Under the pieces are notes generated by a model. That model was given only the letters and a program-made list of their open reading frames with translations. It searched no databases and was not told the DNA's origin. Position numbers and translations under genes: made by a program. Positions 42,088 to 49,304 of a stretch of DNA of 64,000 bases are shown piece after piece (within the stretch, counting starts at the first letter, position 1; every line of letters starts with the position of its first letter). Origin of the DNA: G965197405 sp965197405 (GTDB lineage: Bacteria > Chloroflexota > Dehalococcoidia > Lucifugimonadales > JAGWBF01); contig OZ240206.1 of assembly GCA_965197405.1 (NCBI GenBank), forward strand, positions 3,038,001-3,102,000. Direction: 5' to 3'.

Positions 42088-42477
42088 TCAGCCCGAGGCG
42101 TGGTGGTGCACTATCCGCCATTCGCCCTCGTCCCTTATGAATATGTTGGTCGCCTGGACGGCGAAGTTGGTGGCCCGTGCGTCAACGACGCTGGTGATGT
42201 TCTCCACGCACGAGACCCAAGCGCAATCGCCCTGGATGATCACCTGGGCGTTGGTGATATTGAAGTGCATCAGAGAAGTGTTGTAAAAGATTCCTTCCCA
42301 ACTCTTCCGCACGTCTTCCCACCCTCTGAGAAGCCTCCAGCCCGGATGGACGCACAACACCCGGTCGGAGTTCTCCCAGACCCTCTCCATCTCGGCGATG
42401 TCGAGGTTGCCGAAAGCATCGTAGAAGCGGCGGTTGGCCGCCAGAACAGATTTGACGTCCGCGTCATCCTGGGCCAT
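42088..42477 (-). CDS. NTF2-like/SnoaL-type protein
   Basis: A 129-residue cone-shaped alpha+beta protein of the nuclear transport factor 2 superfamily (DUF4440-like): 'ANRRFYDAFGNLDIAEMERVW', 'CVHPGWRLLRGWEDVRKSW' and 'EWRIVHHHAS' are typical. Such proteins bind small molecules or act as accessory enzymes. ATG 42477 has a weak AGAGAG site and removes an unconserved extension from 42507. It stands alone. Confidence 0.85.
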   Translation of the reverse strand: MAQDDADVKSVLAANRRFYDAFGNLDIAEMERVWENSDRVLCVHPGWRLLRGWEDVRKSWEGIFYNTSLMHFNITNAQVIIQGDCAWVSCVENITSVVDARATNFAVQATNIFIRDEGEWRIVHHHASG

Positions 42478-42756
42478 TCTCTGGCTCTCTTTCGCCCTGA
42501 GCATCACGCGGTTGGCAGGCGGCCGGTCCCGCAGAAGCCCAGTCCATCATCGAGGTGAAGACAACGTGGAGATTGTACCAGAAACCTGTGCTCCATCCCA
42601 CTCCCTCCACTAGCGGTTAGTGAATAGCGTTTTCATTCGGATGGTCGAGTTTTCTCCGCGTCGCCTCGCGCGTGTTGCCATTGCCAAACCACCTAAAACG
42701 CAACGCTATCCTATCTGTGATAGTATATTTTGCAAAGAAGACAAGGAGGTGGTCAG

Positions 42757-43557
42757 GTGGACCAGCAGCAACTGGACCTTCGGAAAGATGGTGGTGTCGC
42801 CACCATAACCTTCAACCGCCCGGAGTCCCGGAACTCCCTCTCCTCCGGCCTGCTGGAGGACTTCTCCAAAGCTCTGGAGGAGTGCATGGCGGAGGATGTG
42901 CGGGCTGTGGTCATCACGGGCAGCGGCAACTCCTTCTGCTCCGGGGCCGACCTGCGGGACTTTACCCAGGCTCTGGAGAAGGGTCCGGAGGAGCTGTCTT
43001 CCCGTGTGAGAGTGCTGGCGGACCAACTGCACCGGGGCATAGTGCTGAAAATACGGCAGCTATCCAAGCCCGTCATCGCCAGCATCGGAGGGGTCGCCGC
43101 CGGGGCCGGGTTCAGTCTGGCCCTGGCCTGCGACATGCGGATAGCCTCCCAGGATGCCCGCTTTTTCCTGGCCTACGCCAACATCGGCGGCACAGCCGAC
43201 GGCGGCTCCACCTACTACCTGCCCCGGCTCCTGGGGCCAGGTCTCGCGATGGAAATATATCTGATGAACCAGCCCATCAGCGCCCAGCGCGCCCTGGAGA
43301 TGGGCCTCATGCACCGGGTAGTCCCAGTCGGTGAGTTGGAGAGGCATACTCTGGAGATGGCCCAGCGCCTGGCCTCGGGACCTACTGCGGCCTACGGACG
43401 AGTAAAGGCGTTGATGGACCGCTCCTGGGACTCGGACCTGGCATCCCAGCTTGACGAAGAGACCCGGGCCATCGGTGAAATCACCCTGACGGGAGACTTC
43501 CAGGAGGGGATAAGCGCCTTCATAGAGAAGCGCGCCCCCCGGTTCCAGGGGAAGTGA
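42757..43557 (+). CDS. Enoyl-CoA hydratase/isomerase family protein
   Basis: A 266-residue crotonase-fold enzyme. The CoA/oxyanion-hole motifs are 'GSGNSFCSGADLRDF' and 'IGGVAAGAGFSLALACDMR'; the catalytic-loop region is 'ANIGGTADGGSTYYLPRLLG'. One Glu of the hydratase pair appears replaced (Asp in 'TADGG'), so it may be an isomerase or hydrolase relative. GTG 42757 has a near-perfect AAGGAGGT 6 nt upstream. No other beta-oxidation gene is adjacent. Confidence 0.9.
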   Translation: MDQQQLDLRKDGGVATITFNRPESRNSLSSGLLEDFSKALEECMAEDVRAVVITGSGNSFCSGADLRDFTQALEKGPEELSSRVRVLADQLHRGIVLKIRQLSKPVIASIGGVAAGAGFSLALACDMRIASQDARFFLAYANIGGTADGGSTYYLPRLLGPGLAMEIYLMNQPISAQRALEMGLMHRVVPVGELERHTLEMAQRLASGPTAAYGRVKALMDRSWDSDLASQLDEETRAIGEITLTGDFQEGISAFIEKRAPRFQGK

Positions 43558-43560
43558 GGC

Positions 43561-43946
43561 CAGGGCCTTTTGATTCTCAATGTTACCCGTCTGCCGCCGG
43601 CAGGGGTGAGTACAGACCCCGCCGAGTGTCATTACCATTCAAATACCCTTCGTCATACCCGTGAAAACGGGTATCCACGGCCCCGGTCCCTGGACTCCCG
43701 CTCCCCGTTTTCACGGGGACAAGCTTCGCGGGAGTGACGGTGGGGAAAGCTGGCCGCCATTTTCATCCCCCTTGATGCGGCCTAGCAGGGCCATAGTGAT
43801 TCCGAACGGAGTAAAGGGGAGTGAAGAATCCAAAATGGCGACTAACAATAGGCGGAATCAAACCGTACCGGCTGGGACAAGGCTGCGGTCAGGCAGGATT
43901 TTAGACCCCTCGCTGCGATCGGGGTGACAATTAAAAAGACCGGGGC
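43561..43946. repeat. Composite repeat: family A (copy A8) interrupted by family B
   Basis: The 487-bp gap holds a family A element in reverse orientation, starting CAGGGCCTTTTGATT and ending near AATTAAAAAGACC. A 165-bp family B element (43634-43798) is inserted in it with an ATT duplication (43631-43633, 43799-43801). No gene is seen. Confidence 0.8.
43634..43798. repeat. Family B element nested in family A (copy B4)
   Basis: Starts ACCATTCAAATACCC and ends GGGCCATAGTG. It contains 'cccgttttcacggggacaag', a smaller palindrome splitting the right arm 'ctcccgc...gcgggagtgac'. Confidence 0.8.
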
Positions 43947-44044
43947 CTTTCAAGGCGGGGGTTGACTGCCCGACGGGTCGTGCATATACTCAAGTTGGCT
44001 CACATGGGGAAAGCTCTGACGCTTGAGGAAGGAGGGTCAGGACC

Positions 44045-45091
44045 ATGATAGGCGATGCTTTCGTATTCGATGCCGTGACTCATCTCTATAACATGAGCGC
44101 CTCCAACGTGAAGAACGGGGGAGGGGAACTGTTCAACCAGCACCTGTACGGCTTTCATGGCGCTCTGACGCCTGGCGGGGAGAAGGTCCTGTCCCAGGAC
44201 GAGTTCCTTCGGGACTGGGACATAGACACGATTACCAAGGTCGTGTTCGACGAGAGCAACACGGATATGCTGGTGGCGCAACCGCTGCCGCTGACCGATT
44301 TCTATCACGACGGCCTCTCGGACTGGCAGAAGTGCGCCGAGATGGCCAAAAGGAACCCCGATAGAGTCGTATCCTGGGGCACGGTGAACCCCCTGGAAGG
44401 CTATAAAGCCCTGGACCTCATGGAGCTCCAGGTGAAGGAGTACGGGGTCAAGGCCTTCAAGTTCTACAACATACGGTACGACTTCGGATCGCCCTTTCCC
44501 TGGAGAATGGACGACCCCAGGGTCGCATACCCACTGTACGAAAAGGCCAGGGAGTTGGGAATCAACGTCATAGCCGTTCACAAGGGGGTCCCCCTGGGTC
44601 CCCAGCCTGTCGAAGGCACTCAGGTGTATGACATTGACCAGGCCGCCGCGAATTTTCCAGACCTCAACTTTGTCATTTTCCACCCGGGCCTGCCGTTCCT
44701 GGACGAGATATGCTGGCAGATTGTCAGGTTCCCCAACATCCACGTATCTCTGGCGGCAACGATGAACTTCATAGGAAAGGCCCCCCGGTGGTTCGCCGAA
44801 GTGCTGGGCAAGCTCCTGTTCTGGGGCGGCCCCGATAGAATAGTGACGGGTTCGGAGGTCCCTCTGTGGCACCCCCAGTGGGCGCTCAAAGCCTTCTGGG
44901 AGTTCGAGATGCCCCAAGACCTGACCGATGGCTACGGCTATCCCCAGCTTACCCCTGAGATCAAGAGGAAGATACTGGGCGAGAACCTGGCCCGGCTGCA
45001 CGGGATAGACGTGGAAGCGAAAAAGAAAGAGATCGCAGGGGATGATTTCTCCAAGCGGCAGGCCGCCGGACTAGCAGCGCCCTGGTCTTAG
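44045..45091 (+). CDS. Amidohydrolase-related (PF04909-type) TIM-barrel hydrolase
   Basis: A 348-residue protein of the amidohydrolase-2 group (decarboxylase/hydrolase barrels such as ACMSD). 'VFDAVTHLYN' takes the place of the usual DxHxH metal motif with only one His, 'INVIAVHKG' and 'FVIFHPGLPF' supply further His, and 'RIVTGSEVPLWHP' the closing acid region. The N-terminal HxH is degenerate, so its metal content is uncertain. The ribosome site GGAGGG is clear. The TAG stop is part of the family C element C2. Confidence 0.85.
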   Translation: MIGDAFVFDAVTHLYNMSASNVKNGGGELFNQHLYGFHGALTPGGEKVLSQDEFLRDWDIDTITKVVFDESNTDMLVAQPLPLTDFYHDGLSDWQKCAEMAKRNPDRVVSWGTVNPLEGYKALDLMELQVKEYGVKAFKFYNIRYDFGSPFPWRMDDPRVAYPLYEKARELGINVIAVHKGVPLGPQPVEGTQVYDIDQAAANFPDLNFVIFHPGLPFLDEICWQIVRFPNIHVSLAATMNFIGKAPRWFAEVLGKLLFWGGPDRIVTGSEVPLWHPQWALKAFWEFEMPQDLTDGYGYPQLTPEIKRKILGENLARLHGIDVEAKKKEIAGDDFSKRQAAGLAAPWS

Positions 45092-45228
45092 AGGATGTTT
45101 CCGAAGTCCCTTCTCCCCTGGCGGGAGAAGGTTAGGATGAGGGGGAGTTGTTCCGACACCCTCACCTCAATCCTCTCCCGTCAAGGGCGAGGAGGCCCCA
45201 AGGAGGAACCTTTGGAAGCACCCTCTTG
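45088..45228. repeat. Family C MITE-like element (copy C2)
   Basis: Opposite orientation to 39845-39981. Ends TTAGAGGATG and CACCCTCTTG; its first bases overlap the stop codon of the amidohydrolase gene. Confidence 0.85.
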
Positions 45229-45271
45229 AGCCAGCGCCAGGACCGCATCTCCATTGGGGGGAAAGGACGCA

Positions 45272-45652
45272 ATGGAAGGAGCCAAAGACGGGGACCGGGA
45301 ACCTCTGAAAATCGAAGTCATGGAGGCCCTGAAGGACATCGGCTGCTGCGACTTCAGGTTTGGCGTGGGGCAACTGGGGCTGGTGCAGGATGTCCAGGTG
45401 AGTCCGGAGAGGGCTGTATCCGTGAAGGTCCTTCCCTGCTGCATTTTCGGCATGACTAGGCTGGTAACATCGGTGAAAGAGGGTCTAGGAGGGATTGAGG
45501 GCATCACAGAGGTGGAAGTGGACGTGGCCTGGGACAAGATTGGGGACCGCGACCGCATGCCCCAGATGAGCAAACAAATCCTCCAACTCGACTTGAAGGC
45601 CCTGGCACGCCAGCATGGCCTGAAGGCTTACGGAGAGAAGGCGGCAGAATAG
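45272..45652 (+). CDS. DUF59/MIP18-like protein
   Basis: A 126-residue protein resembling MIP18/PaaD-type iron-sulfur assembly factors: 'IEVMEALKDIG', 'GQLGLVQDVQVSP' and 'GIEGITEVEVDVAWD' follow the family pattern. The usual 'DPE' loop is replaced by 'GCCDFRFG' and the 'TxxGCP' segment by 'LPCCIFGMT', giving two vicinal Cys pairs not normal for the family. ATG 45272 is preceded by GGAAAGGA. It is convergent with mutS2. Confidence 0.7.
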   Translation: MEGAKDGDREPLKIEVMEALKDIGCCDFRFGVGQLGLVQDVQVSPERAVSVKVLPCCIFGMTRLVTSVKEGLGGIEGITEVEVDVAWDKIGDRDRMPQMSKQILQLDLKALARQHGLKAYGEKAAE

Positions 45653-45694
45653 AGACCGGACCTTCCCCTTCGGGTGTGACTCTGAGGGGATGAA

Positions 45695-48133
45695 TCAAAC
45701 AAGCCGGACCACGGTTACCCCGTCGGCGGCGATACCCTCATCCCGCCCCGCAGACTTCACCAGGGGATGATGGCCGAGGTATTCCCGGATGGCGCTGCGC
45801 AGGGCGCCGGTGCCCACGCCGTGGATGATACGCACTGCGGAGAGGCCGCTCACCGTAGCATCGTTGAGAAAACTCTCCAGCTGCTCAAGGGCGTCATCCA
45901 CCCTGGTCCCGTGAAGGTCTAGCTCGGTATTGGCCCTCCGCTTGACGGGGCGAGATAGGTACACTCCATCGTGGGAGGGGGTCATATTGGCCTGCGCCGG
46001 CCTGTCAAGCTGGTATACCGGCAGACGTGCCCGCATGGTGCCAAGAAGGACCTCCACGGTGCCCCCATCCCCAGGTGGGGCTATTACCTCCACGGGCTTT
46101 GGTATGCCTCGCAGGTATACACGGTCCCCGGACTGGAGGCGCTTCAGCCAGTCGCCGCGTTTGCTGGGGGGTGGCTGCCAGGCTGGAGACCGCAGATCCC
46201 GTCGAGCTTGGGCGACTTCCTTGAGCGCCTCTTTTACCACAGGTTTGGGCACCACAGGCCTGGGTATGGCCGGCCAGGACGGGCGCTGCTCCAGGACCCC
46301 CTCCGCGCTACGCAGACGTTTGCTGATTTCTTCGACCCTCTGCTGAAGCTGGTGCTGGGCCTCTTCCATAATCTCCGCTTTTTTGTCCTGGATGGATGCA
46401 AGCTGCTCCTCCAGTGCGGCGCTCTTCTTCTCGGCCTGGGCCAGGGCCTCCTCACTCTCTCTGCGGGCCTCCTGGGCCAGGTGACGCTCCTCCTGAAGCT
46501 CCCTGAGAAGGCTTTCCGCCCCCTGGTGGGCGGGAGCGAGGAGGGAGCGGGCGTTGCCGATAATTCCCTCCTCCAGTCCCAGGCGCGAGGCAATCGTGAG
46601 GGCATAGCTTCTGCCGGGCAGACCCTGAGTCAGCCGGTAGGTGGGCGCCAGGGTCCGTGGGTCAAGCTCGACGCTGGCGTTCATCATCCCCGGCTGCTCC
46701 TGGACAAAGGCGGCCACGTCCCGCTGGTGAGTGGTGGCCAGAAGGGTGATGCCCCGGTGGGAAAAATGGTGGAGGATAGCCTTGGCCAGGGCAGCGCCCT
46801 CCTCGGGGTCGGTGCTGGTCCCCAGCTCGTCTATGAGGACCAGCGACTTGCCGGTGGCCTGGTCCATGATGGCCCGCAGGTTCTCGATGTGAGAGCTAAA
46901 GGTGGAGAGGGACTGCTGAATACTCTGCTGGTCGCCGATGTCGGCGTAGACCCCGTCGAAGAGACTGATTGTACTCTCCCTGGCGGGCAGATGAAGCCCG
47001 GCGTGGGCCATCAGGGTGAGGAGACCCACGGTCTTCAGGGCCACCGTCTTGCCCCCCGCGTTGGGGCCGGTAATCAGGAGCAGCGAGCACGTATCGCTCA
47101 CCTTCAGGCTGACAGGGACCGCCTCTCGCTCCAACAGGGGATGGCGGGCATCCACCAGCGATATATACTGCTGCTCGCCCTCAATTATAGTGGGGGGGAG
47201 TGCGCGGATTGCCAGGGCATAGCGGGCCTTGGCCATAGCCAGGTCGAGGCGGGCCAGCAGCTCGAGGCTGCGGAGAAGGTCGTTGCTATGGGCTTCCACC
47301 TTAGCGGAGAGAGCGCGGAGGACCCTCTCCTCCTCACGCTCCTCCGCCAGGCGCATCTCTCTCCAGCGATTCCCCAGGCCAATGGCCTGCATAGGCTCCA
47401 CGAAGATGGTGGCGCCGCTATCGGAAACATCGTGGACGATCCCGGGAAGCCGGTGCTTCATTTCGGTCTTTACCAGAAGGACCATCCGGCCGTTCCGTTG
47501 GGTGACGACAGGCTCCTGAAGGATATTGTGGCGCTGTATGCGCCTCATGGTGCGTTCCAGCGAGTCCGTAAGTCGTTGGTACGCGGCCCTGGCTTCGACG
47601 CGCAGCTCCCGGAGTGCGGGGCTGGCGCTGTCAAGCACCTCACCGGACCTGCCTATGGCGGAGACAAGCTCCCTTTCCAGGTCTCTCACGACGAGCAGGT
47701 CCTGGGCCATCGCGCCAAGGATTGGAGCGCCTTTCTGACGGAGGACGGCGGCGCGGGCGCCGCGAGCCGCCTTCAGGGTGTCGTGCACGTCCCGTAGCTC
47801 CTCGCCCGTGAGGAGACCCCCCAACGCGGCCCGCTGGAGCGCCTGGCGCAGGTCCTTGGCGCCAGCCAACTCCAGACCGGAGGTCGTTTCCAGGAAGCGG
47901 GATGCCTCCGTCGTCTCCTGCTGGCGCTGCGCCACCTCGGTAGCTTCGTAGGAGGGCATCAGGTCAAGGGCCAACTCCCGGGCTAGAGAAAAGGTGGTGT
48001 AGCCTGCCAGCTTCTTCTTCACCAGGTGAAACTCCACCAACCGCAGGGAGCTTTCCCGCAGGCCTGGGCGCTGCTGGCTAGCTATCTCGTCGGCGGCCAA
48101 TTCGCCGTCAAGGGTGGGGTCGGTCATACTCAT
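45695..48133 (-). CDS. mutS2: MutS2, Smr-domain ATPase
   Basis: An 812-residue MutS2. It has the MutS core and coiled-coil arms, Walker A 'GPNAGGKTVALKT', Walker B 'LVLIDELGTSTDPEEG', a long KOW/coiled-coil segment around 520-640, and the C-terminal Smr nuclease-like domain 'LDLHGTRVDDALEQLESFL'. MutS2 was first linked to suppression of recombination; in Bacillus subtilis it is reported to act on stalled or collided ribosomes. It lies immediately downstream of a Vms1-like gene (40 bp), a context that favours the ribosome role here. Confidence 0.95.
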   Translation of the reverse strand: MSMTDPTLDGELAADEIASQQRPGLRESSLRLVEFHLVKKKLAGYTTFSLARELALDLMPSYEATEVAQRQQETTEASRFLETTSGLELAGAKDLRQALQRAALGGLLTGEELRDVHDTLKAARGARAAVLRQKGAPILGAMAQDLLVVRDLERELVSAIGRSGEVLDSASPALRELRVEARAAYQRLTDSLERTMRRIQRHNILQEPVVTQRNGRMVLLVKTEMKHRLPGIVHDVSDSGATIFVEPMQAIGLGNRWREMRLAEEREEERVLRALSAKVEAHSNDLLRSLELLARLDLAMAKARYALAIRALPPTIIEGEQQYISLVDARHPLLEREAVPVSLKVSDTCSLLLITGPNAGGKTVALKTVGLLTLMAHAGLHLPARESTISLFDGVYADIGDQQSIQQSLSTFSSHIENLRAIMDQATGKSLVLIDELGTSTDPEEGAALAKAILHHFSHRGITLLATTHQRDVAAFVQEQPGMMNASVELDPRTLAPTYRLTQGLPGRSYALTIASRLGLEEGIIGNARSLLAPAHQGAESLLRELQEERHLAQEARRESEEALAQAEKKSAALEEQLASIQDKKAEIMEEAQHQLQQRVEEISKRLRSAEGVLEQRPSWPAIPRPVVPKPVVKEALKEVAQARRDLRSPAWQPPPSKRGDWLKRLQSGDRVYLRGIPKPVEVIAPPGDGGTVEVLLGTMRARLPVYQLDRPAQANMTPSHDGVYLSRPVKRRANTELDLHGTRVDDALEQLESFLNDATVSGLSAVRIIHGVGTGALRSAIREYLGHHPLVKSAGRDEGIAADGVTVVRLV

Positions 48134-48173
48134 CTAACCTGACATTCTAATTGTCTGCTTTCCGTGACGACCT

Positions 48174-48962
48174 CTACCGGTCTCTGCACGTAATAGTCAG
48201 CACCCGGCTCTCCCAGATTGTCCCGATGGTCCCCTCCAGGGCGTCCCGTTTAGGCTCCCTCACGTTCAGAGTCCTGCCCAGGATTCTGGGGGATAGCCTT
48301 TGCAGATAGTCACAGCGCTTGAGGAACCCCTGAAGGGTGAACCTTTCCCCGCCCAGAAGGATGTAGTCCAGCTGGTCCTCGTAGGGAGCGAACCGCTCTT
48401 TTACGACGGAGCAGGTCTTATCGAAAATCTCCTGAATCTGCTTCTCTCTGATGCGCTCGAACCGCTTCTGCGACTGCCCGCCTGCGCTATGTCTGCCCTT
48501 GACGTACCGGGTATCGGTCTTGGAGGTCAGCAGCGCCTGGCCGCGGAACACCCCTACGGCGAATCTCCCCAGTCGCAGCAGCACCACTCCCAGCAGGTAT
48601 TCCCTGCCCAGAAGCGCCCGTAGCTGGGAGGCGTCCCAGCCCTCCAGTAGCTGGTCCCGCTCCACAGGGAAGGGAGGCAGGATGATTGTCCTGCTATCTT
48701 CACTCCAGAATATGACGGACCCGGTTTCCGACTTCTCGACGCCGGGAGGCAGGCCCGACAGTCTTTCCGGCCAGCCGCCATCCTGGTTGGGCAGCCGTTG
48801 CAGGCAGTCTTGAAAGCGTCCGGGGCCGACGTAAATGGTCGTTCCATTGACTACGTCACGCGTCTCCAGGCGACCCAGAAGCCCCTCCAGGTCGGCCTTG
48901 CTCAAGCGGCGTTCCTGCACCGATGCCAGCTCGGTAGGGTAGACATGGCTGCCATTGCCCAT
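48174..48962 (-). CDS. Vms1/eRF1-type peptidyl-tRNA hydrolase-like protein
   Basis: A 262-residue protein of the Vms1/ANKZF1 (bacterial VLRF1) release-factor group. The loop 'KGRHSAGGQSQKRFERIRE' carries a GGQ at residues 161-163, and 'VGVFRGQAL' and 'LDYILLGGERFTLQGFL' are in the expected places. In eukaryotic ribosome quality control the equivalent loop releases nascent chains from stalled 60S subunits. ATG 48962 is chosen because a promoter lies just upstream; an in-frame TTG at 49043 sits before that promoter inside repeat-flanking DNA. It is followed by mutS2. Confidence 0.85.
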   Translation of the reverse strand: MGNGSHVYPTELASVQERRLSKADLEGLLGRLETRDVVNGTTIYVGPGRFQDCLQRLPNQDGGWPERLSGLPPGVEKSETGSVIFWSEDSRTIILPPFPVERDQLLEGWDASQLRALLGREYLLGVVLLRLGRFAVGVFRGQALLTSKTDTRYVKGRHSAGGQSQKRFERIREKQIQEIFDKTCSVVKERFAPYEDQLDYILLGGERFTLQGFLKRCDYLQRLSPRILGRTLNVREPKRDALEGTIGTIWESRVLTITCRDR

Positions 48963-48999
48963 TCGTTCAAGTCCAAGAGGAAAAGCTGAAGCCAACAAT

Positions 49000-49028
49000 A
49001 GCTTAGAGCCTGGCCTGTATGGTGTCAA
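49000..49028 (-). promoter_or_regulatory. Predicted promoter of the Vms1-like gene and mutS2
   Basis: Minus strand: consensus -35 TTGACA (49028-49023), 17-nt spacer, weak -10 TAAGCT (49005-49000). It would give a short leader to ATG 48962. Confidence 0.4.
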
Positions 49029-49046
49029 GGAAAGGAACCTCAAAGG

Positions 49047-49204
49047 CAGGGTCTTTCAATTGTCACCCCGAGCGGAGCGAGGGGTCTAATGTCCTTGCCT
49101 TCTTAGGCGTGCTGCTATCCAAGCATTTCAGATTCCTCGCTGCGCTCGGAATGACACGCGGCGGGAGCCTGTATTCACCTGGCGTCGAGAATTGAAAGAC
49201 CCTG
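49047..49204. repeat. Family A MITE (copy A9), type element
   Basis: A 158-bp element with perfect 15-bp inverted ends CAGGGTCTTTCAATT / AATTGAAAGACCCTG and a perfect 10-bp target duplication ACCTCAAAGG (49037-49046 and 49205-49214). It is the best-preserved copy and defines family A. The 342-bp gap holds nothing else besides the promoters. Confidence 0.97.
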
Positions 49205-49239
49205 ACCTCAAAGGAAAGCCGGAGAACATTGGCGTAGTT

Positions 49240-49270
49240 TTGTACAGACACGCCAAAGCCCGTGTATAAT
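49240..49270 (+). promoter_or_regulatory. Predicted promoter of the amidohydrolase gene
   Basis: Consensus -10 TATAAT (49265-49270), with TTGTAC (49240-49245) as a possible -35 at a long 19-nt spacing. It lies 35 bp before the ATG at 49305. Confidence 0.55.
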
Positions 49271-49304
49271 AGCTCACAAGCAACGTCTTCGCCGGAGGAG
49301 AGTT

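Noticed and set aside
45971..47797. Long plus-strand open frame opposite mutS2
   Set aside because: Antisense shadow of the high-GC mutS2 gene; no domain is recognisable. The same applies to long frames opposite the genes at 492, 1427, 11494, 56544 and 61031.
49047..49204. Family A repeats as rho-independent terminators or REP sites only
   Set aside because: Perfect TIRs and 10-bp target duplications show transposition; T tracts expected of terminators are absent.
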